DNA of 54,717 bases from Anoxybacillus sp. J5B_2022 (GTDB lineage Bacteria > Bacillota > Bacilli > Bacillales > Anoxybacillaceae), in contig NZ_JAPSMC010000017.1 of assembly GCF_026847645.1 (NCBI RefSeq), positions 1-54,717 on the forward strand. Direction: 5' to 3'. This document shows positions 25,942 through 35,924 of the stretch, one piece after another. The first letter of the stretch is position 1; each line of letters begins with the position of its first letter. The notes beneath the pieces are model-generated. The model did not search any database, was not told where the DNA came from, and was given only the letters and a program-made list of their open reading frames with translations. The position numbers were made by a program, and so were the translations under genes.

Positions 25942-27239
25942 CAATTATTTTTTATAAAATTCTGAATTGTGTCTAACGCCCGTTTCGCGTATTGTTCATT
26001 GCGGCGTTTTTTATCTTTAATCGTTTCTTCCAGCGGAGCAAATAAACCAAAATTGGCGTTCATCGGTTGGAAATATTTCGGATCCGCCGATGTAATGTAA
26101 TGTGCCATGCTACCGATGGCGGTTTCTTTCGGAAATACAAGCAGCTCTTGTCCTAACACGAACCGGGCGGCATTTATACCAGCGACTAAGCCAGAAGCGG
26201 CTGATTCGACATACCCTTCCACACCGGTCATTTGTCCTGCAAAAAATAGATCATCGCGTCCTTTATACTGATACGTTGGCCGCAATAACTTTGGCGAGTT
26301 AATAAACGTATTGCGGTGCATAACACCATAGCGAACAAACTCCGCATTTTCCAGCCCCGGTATGAGACGGAATACTTCTTTTTGATCGCCCCATTTTAAA
26401 TGGGTTTGAAAGCCGACAATGTTGTAAAGCGTGCCGGCAGCATCATCTTGACGAAGCTGAACGACCGCAAACGGACGCTTCCCTGTGCGCGGATCTTCAA
26501 GGCCTACCGGCTTCATCGGACCGAATAATAACGTTTTCTTTCCGCGTTTAGCCATCACTTCAATCGGCATGCATCCTTCAAAATAAATTTCCTTTTCAAA
26601 TTCTTTTAACGGCACCGTTTCTGCTGAAACGAGAGCTTCATAAAAACGATCAAATTCTGCTTCGGTCATCGGGCAGTTCAAATAGGCGGCTTCGCCTTTG
26701 TCGTAGCGCGATTTTATGTACACTTTGTCCATATTGATGCTTTCTTTTTCGACAATCGGCGCAGCGGCATCATAAAAATATAAGTACTCTTCGCCGGTTA
26801 GCTCCTTCAGTTTTTCCGACAGCGCTGGCGATGTTAACGGCCCGGTGGCGATAACGGTCGGACCTGACGGAATCTCCGTTACTTCCTCACGAATAACGGT
26901 CACGTTCGGATGATTTTGAACAAAATCCGTTACGCGCGCCGCAAACTCATGTCGGTCTACTGCCAGCGCTCCTCCAGCCGGAACAGAGCATTCGTCTGCC
27001 GCTTTCATAATAACGGAATTCAATCGCCGCATTTCTTCTTTTAACACGCCGACGGCATTTGTCAACGTGTTTGCCCTTAGTGAGTTGCTACAAACGAGCT
27101 CAGCAAACTTTTCTGTATGATGCGCCGGCGTTTGTTTGACCGGGCGCATTTCGTACAATCGGACTTGAATGTTTCGATTGGCTAGCTGCCATGCTGCTTC
27201 GCTTCCAGCTAATCCTGCGCCAATGACGTTCACAATCAT
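25929..27239 (-). CDS. trmFO: TrmFO (Gid), folate/FAD-dependent tRNA U54 methyltransferase
   Basis: The 436-residue flavoprotein has the N-terminal dinucleotide fold [15 protein letters not shown]. Two conserved cysteines lie at C50 (LVCSNSLR) and C223 (EGCMPIEV), matching the catalytic pair of the family. It makes ribothymidine at tRNA position 54 using methylenetetrahydrofolate. The ATG at 27239 has AAAGGGAGG upstream. A terminator after topA ends only about 23 nt before this start, leaving no room for a promoter. Confidence 0.96.
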   Translation of the reverse strand: MIVNVIGAGLAGSEAAWQLANRNIQVRLYEMRPVKQTPAHHTEKFAELVCSNSLRANTLTNAVGVLKEEMRRLNSVIMKAADECSVPAGGALAVDRHEFAARVTDFVQNHPNVTVIREEVTEIPSGPTVIATGPLTSPALSEKLKELTGEEYLYFYDAAAPIVEKESINMDKVYIKSRYDKGEAAYLNCPMTEAEFDRFYEALVSAETVPLKEFEKEIYFEGCMPIEVMAKRGKKTLLFGPMKPVGLEDPRTGKRPFAVVQLRQDDAAGTLYNIVGFQTHLKWGDQKEVFRLIPGLENAEFVRYGVMHRNTFINSPKLLRPTYQYKGRDDLFFAGQMTGVEGYVESAASGLVAGINAARFVLGQELLVFPKETAIGSMAHYITSADPKYFQPMNANFGLFAPLEETIKDKKRRNEQYAKRALDTIQNFIKNNCKGY

Positions 27240-27261
27240 GCTGATTCCTCCCTTTCCGCAT

Positions 27262-27292
27262 AAAAACGGTGAGGACTAACGGTCGCTCACCG
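27262..27292 (-). terminator. Intrinsic terminator after topA
   Basis: The minus strand has CGGTGAG and CTCACCG arms with a 12-nt loop followed by TTTTTAT, five bases after the topA stop. The stem is short (7 bp) but GC-rich. Because trmFO starts right after it, it may be leaky or regulated. Confidence 0.7.
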
Positions 27293-27296
27293 ATGA

Positions 27297-29372
27297 TTAC
27301 GATTGTGGTTCTTCTTCGTAGTCACATTTCACGCATTGCACTTGTATTCCTTTTTTCAACTTTTTCTCTACTAACAAACCGTCGCATTTCGGACAAGGGC
27401 GTGCAAGCGGCTTATCCCATGACACAAAATCGCACGCCGGAAAACGGTCGCAGCCGTAGAACACACGCTTTTTCTTGCTGCTGCGTTCAACGATATTGCC
27501 TTCATGACATTGTGGACATTTGACACCGATTTCTTTGACGATCGGTTTTGTGTGCCGGCACGCTGGAAAATTCGAACAAGCAACAAATTTTCCGAACCGC
27601 CCCATTTTATACACCATCGGGCTTCCACATACGTCACAATCAATACCGGCTGGTTCGTCTTTTATTTCCACTTCTTTCATTTCTTTTTCAGCGATGTGTA
27701 ACCGTTTTTCAAACTCTCGATAAAACTCATCGACTACTTTGACCCACTCGATTTTTCCTTCCTCAATTTCATCTAAGCTTTTTTCCATTTTCGCGGTAAA
27801 TTCGACATCTAAAATTTCTGGGAAAAACTCAAGGATTAATTCCATGACAATTTCCCCAAGTTCCGTCGGGACAAAACGTTTATTTTCTAGCACCACGTAA
27901 TTTCGTTTTTGAATCGTATCTAACGTTGGTGCGTATGTTGACGGCCGCCCGATCCCAAGTTCCTCGAGCGTTTTTACGAGCCTTGCTTCCGTGTAGCGCG
28001 GAGGTGGCTGCGTAAAGTGCTGCTTCGGCTCAATGTCTTTGCCGATGACTGTTTCTCCTTCTTGCAAATCCGGAAGCAATCGGTCTTGCTCGTCCGTTTG
28101 ATCGTCCGTTCCTTCGACGTACACTTTCATAAATCCTGGAAATTTCACTTTTGAACCGTTCGCGCGGAAAATGACACCGCCATTTTCTAAATCGACACTC
28201 ATCGTATCAAGCAGCGCAGGCGCCATTTGGCTCGCGACGAATCGTTCCCAAATGAGCTTATACAGACGAAACTGATCGCGGCTTAAATACGGCTTCACCG
28301 ACTGTGGGTCGCGAAACACCGACGTCGGCCGAATCGCTTCATGCGCATCTTGCGCGTTCACATTTTTCTTTTCTTTCCGCTTTTCTTGTGCCACATAGTC
28401 TTTGCCAAACGCGGATTCAATATACGAAAGCGCTTCTTTCTGCGCCGTTTCTGATACGCGCGTCGAGTCTGTACGCATATATGTAATTAAACCGACGGTG
28501 CCGTCGCTGCCAAGGTCAATTCCTTCGTACAGTTGCTGTGCCAGCATCATCGTCTTTTTCGTGCGAAAATTCAGCTTACGTGCCGCTTCTTGCTGCAAGG
28601 AAGAAGTCGTAAACGGTGGAACCGGATTTCGCTTCCGCTCTTTTCTTGTCACCGTCTTCACTGTAAAACGGTTCCCTTCGAGGCGAGCGAAAACCGCTTT
28701 TACATCAGCTTCGTTTTTTAACTCGAGTTTTTGTCCGTCCATTCCGTAAAAGTAAGCGGTAAACGCTTCATTTTGCTTCATAAACTCCGCTGGAATCGAC
28801 CAATATTCTTCCGGCTGAAATGCTTGAATTTCTTTTTCACGGTCGATAATGAGCCGCAATGCGACAGATTGCACCCGGCCGGCGCTTAAACCTTTTTTTA
28901 CTTTTTTCCAGAGAAGTGGACTAATATTATAACCTACGAGTCTGTCAAGCACGCGCCGAGCTTGTTGCGCATCGACTAAATGCATATTGATTGCCCGCGG
29001 ATGCTGGAATGACTCGCGGATCGCATCTTTCGTAATTTCGTTAAAAACGACGCGGCAGTCTGAATGAATATCAAGGTCTAGCATATGTGCTAGATGCCAT
29101 GCGATCGCCTCTCCTTCCCGATCAGGGTCGGCCGCTAAAAACACTTTTTTCGCTTTTTTCGCCGCCGTCTTCAGCTCTTTAATCACCGGCCCTTTGCCGC
29201 GAATCGTAATATATTTCGGCTCATAATCATTGTTTATATCAACGCCCATTTGGCTTTTTGGCAAGTCGCGAATATGTCCCATGGAAGCTTTTACTTTATA
29301 TTTTCTGCCTAAATAACGTTCGATCGTTTTCGCTTTTGCCGGTGATTCCACGATGACGAGATAATCTGACAT
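27297..29372 (-). CDS. topA: DNA topoisomerase I
   Basis: The 691-residue type IA topoisomerase starts [20 protein letters not shown] (Toprim) and has the acidic [14 protein letters not shown] motif and the active-site Tyr298 in [11 protein letters not shown]. Three C-terminal zinc-binding segments follow (CDVCGS...CSNFPAC, CPQCHE...CDRFPAC, CPKCDG...CVKC). It relaxes negative supercoils. The ATG at 29372 has GGGAGG upstream. A strong promoter lies about 40 nt before it. Confidence 0.97.
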   Translation of the reverse strand: MSDYLVIVESPAKAKTIERYLGRKYKVKASMGHIRDLPKSQMGVDINNDYEPKYITIRGKGPVIKELKTAAKKAKKVFLAADPDREGEAIAWHLAHMLDLDIHSDCRVVFNEITKDAIRESFQHPRAINMHLVDAQQARRVLDRLVGYNISPLLWKKVKKGLSAGRVQSVALRLIIDREKEIQAFQPEEYWSIPAEFMKQNEAFTAYFYGMDGQKLELKNEADVKAVFARLEGNRFTVKTVTRKERKRNPVPPFTTSSLQQEAARKLNFRTKKTMMLAQQLYEGIDLGSDGTVGLITYMRTDSTRVSETAQKEALSYIESAFGKDYVAQEKRKEKKNVNAQDAHEAIRPTSVFRDPQSVKPYLSRDQFRLYKLIWERFVASQMAPALLDTMSVDLENGGVIFRANGSKVKFPGFMKVYVEGTDDQTDEQDRLLPDLQEGETVIGKDIEPKQHFTQPPPRYTEARLVKTLEELGIGRPSTYAPTLDTIQKRNYVVLENKRFVPTELGEIVMELILEFFPEILDVEFTAKMEKSLDEIEEGKIEWVKVVDEFYREFEKRLHIAEKEMKEVEIKDEPAGIDCDVCGSPMVYKMGRFGKFVACSNFPACRHTKPIVKEIGVKCPQCHEGNIVERSSKKKRVFYGCDRFPACDFVSWDKPLARPCPKCDGLLVEKKLKKGIQVQCVKCDYEEEPQS

Positions 29373-29412
29373 ACTGGATCCTCCCTCAAGAGGTAAAATT
29401 AAAATCTTCATT

Positions 29413-29442
29413 ATTATTAATGATTGTACGGGTATTTGTCAA
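29413..29442 (-). promoter_or_regulatory. Sigma-A promoter for topA
   Basis: A perfect TTGACA (29442-29437) is followed after 18 nt by AATAAT (29418-29413, 5/6 match); TAATAA at 17 nt is an alternative -10. It lies in the 87-nt dprA-topA gap, and the leader to the topA ATG is about 35 nt. Confidence 0.7.
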
Positions 29443-29459
29443 ACATGATGTGAAAAATT

Positions 29460-30353
29460 TTATCCACTTGGAAAAATATAGGCAAATTCATCTATAATAT
29501 CTTGTGCGGTGCAAACAAGTTTTGCCCCTTGTTGAATAAGCTTATTCGTGCCACTTGCCTGTTCTAGGAAAATAGACCCAGGCACAGCAAACACTTCCCT
29601 CCCTTGCTCGAGCGCAAGGGATGCGGTAATGAGTGAACCGCTTTTTTCTTTTGCCTGAACGACGACCGTTCCGAGCGACAAGCCGCTGATGATACGGTTT
29701 CGCAACGGAAATTGCCATTTTTGCGGCTTCGTATGCGGAGGGTATTCAGAGATAATAAGGTGATCGCGCATTAATCGCTCCGCAAGCCCCCGGTTTTGCT
29801 TCGGATAAATATGCTCTACTCCCCCAGCGATGACCGCAATCGTCTTTCCGTGCTGTTCGATCGTGATTTCATGCGCCGCTGCATCAATCCCTAACGCGAG
29901 GCCGCTTACAATCGTCCAGCCCGCTTGAACGAGCGGAGGAATGAGCACTTGTAAGGCGCGAATACCTTCGGTTGTCGGTTGCCTCGTCCCGACAATGCTA
30001 AGCATTTTGAGATGTGAAAGCCATTCAATCTTTCCTTTCGCATACAACACCCACGGTGGTTCAAAACTATGCTTCAGCCATTCCGGATAATCGTCATCTA
30101 AAACAGTAATGACGTCAATATTTTTGTCCTTATATGTTTTTATCATACTTTTAATATCAAGGGAATGTAAATCTTGGAAAAACAAAGAATTTCGTTCGTG
30201 AAAAATCGACATCATCGAAGCAATAGTGGAAGATGGGAGAGAAAAAATAGAGGAAAGCGATGGATCGATGCGCAATAGACGATCGATCGTTTTCCAGCCG
30301 ACGCCGCGGCAATGGTGAAGATGAATGAGGCGCTCCCGAACGGATGAGTACAT
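29460..30353 (-). CDS. dprA: DprA (Smf), DNA processing protein for transformation
   Basis: The 297-residue protein has an N-terminal SAM-like helical region and a Rossmann-type DprA domain with SIVGTRQPTTEGI, SGLALGIDAAAHE and GSLITASLALEQGREVFAVPG. DprA loads RecA on incoming single-stranded DNA in natural transformation. AAAGGAAG precedes the ATG. It lies 76 nt after sucD, just beyond a strong terminator. Confidence 0.95.
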   Translation of the reverse strand: MYSSVRERLIHLHHCRGVGWKTIDRLLRIDPSLSSIFSLPSSTIASMMSIFHERNSLFFQDLHSLDIKSMIKTYKDKNIDVITVLDDDYPEWLKHSFEPPWVLYAKGKIEWLSHLKMLSIVGTRQPTTEGIRALQVLIPPLVQAGWTIVSGLALGIDAAAHEITIEQHGKTIAVIAGGVEHIYPKQNRGLAERLMRDHLIISEYPPHTKPQKWQFPLRNRIISGLSLGTVVVQAKEKSGSLITASLALEQGREVFAVPGSIFLEQASGTNKLIQQGAKLVCTAQDIIDEFAYIFPSG

Positions 30354-30380
30354 CGAATCTTCCTTTCTCGTCGTAGATTG

Positions 30381-30422
30381 AAAAAATCGTCCCGCATAGA
30401 GCGAGATGCGCTATACGGGACG
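30381..30422 (-). terminator. Strong intrinsic terminator after sucCD
   Basis: The minus strand has CGTCCCGTATAGCG paired with CGCTCTATGCGGGACG (small mismatches) and a TTTTTT tract. It begins about 8 nt after the sucD stop and ends the sucCD unit. The dprA start codon is only about 27 nt beyond the U-tract. Confidence 0.9.
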
Positions 30423-30429
30423 GATTGGA

Positions 30430-31332
30430 TTAATGCGTTTTGCATTTTTCGTAAAGGCCTTGCTCTTTCAAGACAGAGATGAGCGTTTCGCCGATAACGG
30501 CAGGCGTGTCAGCTACTTTAATGCCACACTCGTTCATTTTCTTGATTTTTTCCGCCGCTGTTCCTTTACCGCCGGAAATGATGGCCCCAGCATGTCCCAT
30601 CCGTTTTCCAGGAGGTGCGGTTTGCCCACCGATAAAGCCAACGACCGGTTTTTTCATGTTCGCTTTTACCCATTCCGCCGCTTCTTCTTCCGCCGTACCG
30701 CCGATTTCTCCAATCATAATGACGGCATATGTTTCTTCGTCTTCGTTAAACGCTTTTAATACATCGATGAAATTCGTACCGTTGACCGGGTCACCGCCGA
30801 TACCAACCGCTGTCGATTGGCCAATGCCAGCTTGCGTTAATTGATGCACCGCTTCGTACGTTAACGTACCAGAGCGTGACACGATACCGACATGCCCCTT
30901 TTTATGAATGTAGCCAGGCATAATGCCGATTTTGCATTCTTCTGGCGTAATAACGCCTGGGCAGTTTGGCCCGATTAAGCGCGTTTTCTTGCCTTCCATG
31001 TAACGTTTGACTTTTACCATATCAAGGACAGGAATGCCTTCGGTAATACATACGACAAGATCTAAGCCGGCATCGACTGCTTCCATAATCGCATCAGCCG
31101 CAAATGCTGGCGGAACGTAAATAACGGAAGCGTTCGCGCCTGTTTTTTCCACCGCTTCAGAAACAGTATCAAATACTGGAACACCTTCAATTTCTGTGCC
31201 GCCTTTTCCTGGTGTGACACCGCCGACGATTTTTGTTCCGTATTCCAGCATTTGTTTCGTATGGAACAACCCTTGTGACCCCGTAATCCCTTGTACGATG
31301 ACTTTTGTGTCTTTATTAATAAAAACGCTCAT
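30430..31332 (-). CDS. sucD: Succinyl-CoA synthetase alpha subunit
   Basis: The 300-residue protein has the CoA-binding fold [14 protein letters not shown], the conserved GPNCPG and SRSGTLTYE segments, and the phosphohistidine H247 in KRMGHAGAI. With SucC it converts succinyl-CoA to succinate with substrate-level phosphorylation in the TCA cycle. It follows sucC by 18 nt and is ended by a strong terminator. Confidence 0.97.
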   Translation of the reverse strand: MSVFINKDTKVIVQGITGSQGLFHTKQMLEYGTKIVGGVTPGKGGTEIEGVPVFDTVSEAVEKTGANASVIYVPPAFAADAIMEAVDAGLDLVVCITEGIPVLDMVKVKRYMEGKKTRLIGPNCPGVITPEECKIGIMPGYIHKKGHVGIVSRSGTLTYEAVHQLTQAGIGQSTAVGIGGDPVNGTNFIDVLKAFNEDEETYAVIMIGEIGGTAEEEAAEWVKANMKKPVVGFIGGQTAPPGKRMGHAGAIISGGKGTAAEKIKKMNECGIKVADTPAVIGETLISVLKEQGLYEKCKTH

Positions 31333-31350
31333 TTGTTCTCCCTCGCCTTC

Positions 31351-32511
31351 TTAACGTACTAGCTCGACAATTTTTTGTGCGCCGTCTGCCATCGATTCTG
31401 CCGCAACAATGTTTAAGCCGGACTCTTGTAAAATCTTTTTCCCTAATTCTACGTTTGTTCCCTCTAAACGGACGACAAGCGGAAGTTCAAGGCCGACTTG
31501 TTTCGTTGCTTCGACAATGCCGCTAGCGATGACGTCACATTTCATAATGCCGCCGAAAATGTTCACGAAAATGCCTTTGACGTTCTCATCGGATAAAATG
31601 ATTTTGAACGCTTCCGTTACTTTTTCAGCTGTCGCGCCGCCACCAACATCTAAGAAGTTCGCTGGTTCGCCGCCGTAATATTTAATGATGTCCATTGTTG
31701 CCATCGCAAGGCCAGCACCGTTGACCATGCAGCCGATATTTCCGTCTAATGCGATGTAGTTTAAGTCGTATTTCGATGCTTCGACTTCTTTTGGATCTTC
31801 TTCGTCTAAATCGCGGTATTCGAGCACATCTTTATGACGATATAAAGCGTTGGAATCAAAGTTTAATTTCGCATCCAGCGCCATCACTTTGCCGTCGCCT
31901 GTCACAACAAGTGGGTTGATTTCTGCGATGGAGCAATCTTTGTCAACGAACACTTGGTATAAGCCCATCATAAATTTGACCGCTTGGTTGACTAACTCTT
32001 TCGGAATGTTAATGTTAAACGCCATGCGGCGCGCTTGGAACGCTTGTAATCCGACCGCCGGGTCAATGTATTCTTTGAAAATTTTCTCCGGTGTTTTCGC
32101 CGCTACTTCTTCAATTTCCGTTCCGCCTTCTTCCGAACCCATTAGAACGACGCGAGAAGTGGCACGGTCCACAACTAAGCCGATGTAATATTCTTTTTTA
32201 ATATCGCAACCTTCTTCAATCAATAAGCGCTTCACTTCTTTTCCTTCTGGACCTGTTTGGTGCGTAACAAGCACTTTTCCTAACAGTTCGCTTGCATATG
32301 TACGAACTTCTTCCAAACTTTTTGCAACTTTTACCCCTCCGGCTTTTCCGCGGCCGCCCGCATGAATTTGCGCTTTGACAACACAAACGGCACTACCTAA
32401 TTCTTTTGCTGCTTCTACTGCTTCTTCGACGGTAAACGCCACGCGGCCGTTCGGTACGGCAACCCCATAGCTTCTGAGGATCTCTTTGCCTTGATACTCA
32501 TGAATATTCAT
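31351..32511 (-). CDS. sucC: Succinyl-CoA synthetase beta subunit
   Basis: The 386-residue ATP-grasp protein starts [17 protein letters not shown] and has [10 protein letters not shown] and the C-terminal [17 protein letters not shown]. It binds nucleotide and succinate. AGGAGG precedes the ATG at 32511. A promoter and a cre-like site lie within 70 nt upstream, so sucCD is an independent, carbon-regulated unit. Confidence 0.97.
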   Translation of the reverse strand: MNIHEYQGKEILRSYGVAVPNGRVAFTVEEAVEAAKELGSAVCVVKAQIHAGGRGKAGGVKVAKSLEEVRTYASELLGKVLVTHQTGPEGKEVKRLLIEEGCDIKKEYYIGLVVDRATSRVVLMGSEEGGTEIEEVAAKTPEKIFKEYIDPAVGLQAFQARRMAFNINIPKELVNQAVKFMMGLYQVFVDKDCSIAEINPLVVTGDGKVMALDAKLNFDSNALYRHKDVLEYRDLDEEDPKEVEASKYDLNYIALDGNIGCMVNGAGLAMATMDIIKYYGGEPANFLDVGGGATAEKVTEAFKIILSDENVKGIFVNIFGGIMKCDVIASGIVEATKQVGLELPLVVRLEGTNVELGKKILQESGLNIVAAESMADGAQKIVELVR

Positions 32512-32536
32512 ATCCCATCCTCCTATGTATAAAAAG

Positions 32537-32550
32537 TACTAGCGCTTTCA
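32537..32550 (-). promoter_or_regulatory. Candidate cre (CcpA) site at the sucC promoter
   Basis: The minus strand reads TGAAAGCGCTAGTA, which fits the cre consensus TGWAANCGNTNWCA at all but two defined positions. It begins at the last base of the -10 box and so covers the transcription start. A site there would allow CcpA to block transcription when glucose is plentiful, as for other TCA genes in Bacillus. The match is seen; the regulation is inferred. Confidence 0.65.
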
Positions 32551-32579
32551 TTGTATACTGTCAGTTTCCATATTGTCTA
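32550..32579 (-). promoter_or_regulatory. Sigma-A promoter for sucCD
   Basis: TAGACA (32579-32574, 5/6) and TACAAT (32555-32550, 5/6) are separated by 18 nt. The promoter lies between the ylqH terminator and sucC, which makes sucCD a separate transcription unit. Confidence 0.7.
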
Positions 32580-32613
32580 CCGTTTCGACATAAAATCAAA
32601 AAAATTCTTATAA

Positions 32614-32643
32614 CAAAAAAGAGTTGTTTTCAAGGAAAACAAC
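32614..32643 (-). terminator. Intrinsic terminator after ylqH
   Basis: Perfect 9-bp arms GTTGTTTTC / GAAAACAAC with a 3-nt loop are followed by TCTTTTTTG, starting 3 nt after the ylqH stop. It ends the unit containing ylqG-ylqH. Confidence 0.85.
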
Positions 32644-32646
32644 CCG

Positions 32647-32922
32647 CTACTTTTTCTCGCCGAGCGTTCGTTCAAGGTGGTAAATGAACGCAAACAGCTC
32701 GGCGACAACTTTGTATAGCTGCTCGGGAATCGCCTCATTAATTTCAAGTTCGCTTAACAATTGAACGAGCGATGGGTCTTCTTGGATCGGGATGCCGTTT
32801 GCTTTGGCGACGGCAATGACTTGTTCCGCCACCCGTCCTTTCCCTTTTGCAACAACGACAGGGGCAATATGTTCTTGGGAATTGTATGCTAAAGCAACGG
32901 CTTGTTTTCTTTTTTCGTTCAT
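32647..32922 (-). CDS. ylqH: YlqH (FlhX-like), stand-alone FlhB C-terminal-domain protein
   Basis: The 91-residue soluble protein resembles the part of FlhB after the NPTH cleavage site. AVALAYNSQEHIAPVVVAKG matches FlhB AVALKYEDGKMDAPIVIAKG here, and EAIPEQLYKVVAELFAFIYHL matches the FlhB C-terminus. It has no membrane segments and no NPTH motif. Its ATG overlaps the ylqG stop by 4 nt. A similar FlhX in other bacteria can partly replace the FlhB tail. Its role here is not known and may concern export switching. Confidence 0.9.
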   Translation of the reverse strand: MNEKRKQAVALAYNSQEHIAPVVVAKGKGRVAEQVIAVAKANGIPIQEDPSLVQLLSELEINEAIPEQLYKVVAELFAFIYHLERTLGEKK

Positions 32923-34199
32923 ATGCGATAGTCTACCCCCGAATAATTATTCAACACACGTAAAAATAATACATCGCTTTGCTTTTGTTCTGGCGGTGTC
33001 GCCACCTTGACGGTCGACAGCGTATATCCGCATGCGGAAAGCCGCTCTTTCAACATTGGCTGCATCAGTGACACGATCGTTTCTAGCTGCGGCGTGTCGT
33101 TAAATAACGAAACGTGGATAATGCTGTTTTGAATGCGGACATCGACAGTTATTTCTTTTAACGCGGGAAGCTGTAAATAAAATAGCAGGCGGCAATAGTG
33201 CGGATCGATCTCGCCGTTTTGTTTTTTTCGCGTTTGCCAATGAATTGTGACATCGGTGCGCTCATTTCCGAAAAGAAACGGCAATTGAATAAATAAAGGT
33301 TGGATGGGGCCTTGTTCGTGCGAAAGCAACTGTTGGCCAGTCAAGCGGTGAATGAGCGTATCGACTTGTTTCGTTAACGTTTCGTCGCTTCTTTCTTGCT
33401 GCGCGCGCAACAGTAGCGGTTTTAACCCCTCCATCGCTCGAGCCGTTTGCACGTCTTTTGCTACGTTCGCTTCGTACTCCAACCCGAGCGCTTTGATCAG
33501 CGCTTTCATATGTTTAGCGAACGTTTTCGGCAGTTGATCCAGCCTTTGTTCTTGCTGGTCGTCAACCAAAAGGCGATTCATTCGCTCTAACTCTCCGAGG
33601 AGCGTTTGTTGCGCTTCCGACAGCTGTTGCTTTGGAATCGATGCGAGCGCGCGCTGCAAATCGGAAAGCTGTGTCGCGAGCGACTCGGGATGTTGCACTG
33701 CCTTCAACGCGAAAAAGACCGATTCCGTCACCGGCAGCCGATTCGCATACATCATTTCCAACGCACGCAAATTAATGTCTCTTTCCGGTGTGGCGAGCAG
33801 CCATTTTTCCGCTTGGACGATGTCTGCTTTCGCAAACGGCACCTGTTTTTGCAACAAAAAGCGGAGGAGCGACTGCATCTCACGGGAAAGCCGCCATTTT
33901 TTCACCAATTGCTCTGCAATCTGTTCGATGGTCGCCTCGCTTCGTTCACTAGGCGCATCTAATCGCTTGAGGAGAATCGTTTCCTCCTCTTTCGTGACTT
34001 GAAACGAATAAAATTGGCCAGCTTGAAGCGGCGTTTGTAGCTCGGCTTCGATCATTTCTCCGCCAATTCTCACGAACGCCATCCCGTTCGCCCCTATTTT
34101 TTCTACTTTTCCGTATACGACTTGACCGTTTTGCAGAGGAACGGACGATGCCGAAGTTGGCCACCGCTGTTCCGTCGAGCCACTGACACGTTGGATCAT
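32919..34199 (-). CDS. ylqG: YlqG, FliK-like C-terminal domain protein of unknown function
   Basis: The 426-residue soluble protein has an N-terminal beta-rich piece (VYGKVEKIGANGMAFVRIGG), a long helical Gln/Leu-rich middle, and a C-terminal segment LFYLQLPALKEITVDVRI...MLKERLSACGYTLSTVKV. That segment has the strand-strand-helix-strand pattern of the FliK hook-length domain. It is translationally coupled to ylqH, an FlhB-tail protein, which echoes the FliK-FlhB partnership. I recognise it as the B. subtilis ylqG position; the FliK relation is my inference from sequence pattern. Confidence 0.75.
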   Translation of the reverse strand: MIQRVSGSTEQRWPTSASSVPLQNGQVVYGKVEKIGANGMAFVRIGGEMIEAELQTPLQAGQFYSFQVTKEEETILLKRLDAPSERSEATIEQIAEQLVKKWRLSREMQSLLRFLLQKQVPFAKADIVQAEKWLLATPERDINLRALEMMYANRLPVTESVFFALKAVQHPESLATQLSDLQRALASIPKQQLSEAQQTLLGELERMNRLLVDDQQEQRLDQLPKTFAKHMKALIKALGLEYEANVAKDVQTARAMEGLKPLLLRAQQERSDETLTKQVDTLIHRLTGQQLLSHEQGPIQPLFIQLPFLFGNERTDVTIHWQTRKKQNGEIDPHYCRLLFYLQLPALKEITVDVRIQNSIIHVSLFNDTPQLETIVSLMQPMLKERLSACGYTLSTVKVATPPEQKQSDVLFLRVLNNYSGVDYRI

Positions 34200-34224
34200 C
34201 GTTTCCCTCCTTCCCTCAATCTTT

Positions 34225-34995
34225 TTATTCCAATAACAATAGTTCTTTTACCGGTGCAAATGAGCGACGGTGATGCTCGGTAACGCCATATGTGCGAATC
34301 GCCTGTAAATGGTATTCTGTTCCATACCCCATATGCTTTTCAAAGCCGTATTGCGGGTATTGTTCGCCAAGCTGTTTCATAATCGAATCGCGCGTCACTT
34401 TTGCGACAATGGAGGCTGCGGCAATGGAAACGCTGTTCGCATCGCCTTTGATAAGGCTTTGCTGCGGGATGGCAAGCGGAAGTTCCATCGCGTCAATTAA
34501 CAAATAATCCGGCTGCGGAAAGAGCTGCTCGACCGCTTTCATCATCGCCTTTTTCGCTGCTTGATAAATATTGAGTTCATCAATTTCTTTCGCTGACACG
34601 ATGCCGATACCGATAGAAACAGCGGCTGCTTGAATTTGTTCAAATAGCGCTTCCCGTTTAGCCTCTGATAGCTTTTTTGAGTCGTTTAAGCCCGGCAAAT
34701 ACACATCAGGCGGCAAGATGACGGCACCGGCGACAACCGGACCAGCAAGCGGCCCTCGACCTGCTTCGTCGATGCCGGCAACGTAGGAAACTCCTTTCGC
34801 ATAAAGTGACTGCTCATAACGCGACATTTGTTCCCACTGGTTTCGCTCTTTCTCAGCGTTTTCTTTTTGCTTTCGCCAGCGAGCCAACAGTTTTTGCACA
34901 CTTTTTCGCTCATCGCGAGCGATTTCTTGAAAAAGCGGATGCTGCTCGTCTAACGTTAGTAATAGTTGTTGGATTTCTTTCACCGTACGTTTCAT
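34225..34995 (-). CDS. rnhB: Ribonuclease HII
   Basis: The 256-residue protein has the type 2 RNase H core [20 protein letters not shown] with its catalytic Asp-Glu, [13 protein letters not shown], and DYLLIDAM. It removes ribonucleotides from DNA. The open frame runs 73 codons further upstream, across the rbgA terminator. I chose the ATG at 34995, giving [10 protein letters not shown] like the family, with GAGAGGA upstream. Confidence 0.95.
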   Translation of the reverse strand: MKRTVKEIQQLLLTLDEQHPLFQEIARDERKSVQKLLARWRKQKENAEKERNQWEQMSRYEQSLYAKGVSYVAGIDEAGRGPLAGPVVAGAVILPPDVYLPGLNDSKKLSEAKREALFEQIQAAAVSIGIGIVSAKEIDELNIYQAAKKAMMKAVEQLFPQPDYLLIDAMELPLAIPQQSLIKGDANSVSIAAASIVAKVTRDSIMKQLGEQYPQYGFEKHMGYGTEYHLQAIRTYGVTEHHRRSFAPVKELLLLE

Positions 34996-35035
34996 TGATG
35001 ATCGTTCCTCTCTATTTTTTATATCGGCACATTCG

Positions 35036-35068
35036 CAAAAAAATAAAGCCCGGTTTGTTCGGGCTTTA
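35036..35068 (-). terminator. Intrinsic terminator after rbgA
   Basis: The arms AAAGCCCG / CCGGGCTTT with a short loop are followed by ATTTTTTT. The stem starts at the TAA of rbgA. The rnhB start is about 41 nt past the U-tract. Confidence 0.88.
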
Positions 35069-35911
35069 CGGTTTCTCAAAGCTGAGGCGGCCAAGTTTTT
35101 CTGTTCGGATATCGCGAAGGACAAGTTCTGCCACTTTATCGTAATCGACCGCTCCGCCGCTGGCGAGACAGCCACGGCGTTTGCCGATGGCGTCAAACAA
35201 CTCGACGATGTCATCTGGAATGTCCGTAAGCGAATAGCGCTCTTTTAGGCGGTCTGGATAGTGCACGGCTAAAAAACGGAGCGCATAAACCGCTACGTCC
35301 TGCAAATTTAAAATCGTATCTTTAATCGCTCCTGTTGTCGCAAGTTTCAAACCAACTTCTTCGTCTTCAAACTTTGGCCATAAAATTCCTGGTGTATCTA
35401 AAAGCTCCATTTCTTTTCCAACTTTAATCCATTGCTGCGCTTTTGTCACGCCTGGCTTATCACCGGTTTTGGCGATATGTTTTCCGGCGAGTCGGTTGAT
35501 GAGCGTCGATTTACCGACGTTCGGAATGCCGACGATTAACGCGCGTAGCGGACGAGGGTTTTTAATCCCTTTTGCCGCCATTTTCGCAAATTTTTCTTTT
35601 GTCATGTCTTTGGCGGCGGCAACGATTTGTTTCATACCTGTTCCGGCTTGTGAATCGATGGCGAGCGCGCGCAATCCTTGCTCGGCAAAAAAGGAAATCC
35701 ATTCGTTCGTTACTTTTTCGTCGGCCATATCGGCTTTGTTGAGCAAAATAATGCGCGGCCTGTTCGTTAAAATTTCGTCGATCATCGGATTTCGCGAAGA
35801 GAGCGGAATGCGCGCATCTAGCAGTTCAAATACAACATCAATCAACTTTAATTTTTCTTGCACTTCGCGCTTCGCTTTCGCCATATGGCCTGGAAACCAT
35901 TGGATCATCAT
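35066..35911 (-). CDS. rbgA: RbgA (YlqF), 50S ribosome assembly GTPase
   Basis: The 281-residue circularly permuted GTPase has G4 LLNKADMAD before G1 [16 protein letters not shown], then G3 [12 protein letters not shown]. It starts [17 protein letters not shown], where the His next to the GTPase site is known to aid catalysis. RbgA is needed for late 50S assembly. The ATG at 35911 has AGGTGG upstream. It lies 13 nt after the signal peptidase gene. Confidence 0.96.
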   Translation of the reverse strand: MMIQWFPGHMAKAKREVQEKLKLIDVVFELLDARIPLSSRNPMIDEILTNRPRIILLNKADMADEKVTNEWISFFAEQGLRALAIDSQAGTGMKQIVAAAKDMTKEKFAKMAAKGIKNPRPLRALIVGIPNVGKSTLINRLAGKHIAKTGDKPGVTKAQQWIKVGKEMELLDTPGILWPKFEDEEVGLKLATTGAIKDTILNLQDVAVYALRFLAVHYPDRLKERYSLTDIPDDIVELFDAIGKRRGCLASGGAVDYDKVAELVLRDIRTEKLGRLSFEKP

Positions 35912-35924
35912 TACTTCCACCTAC

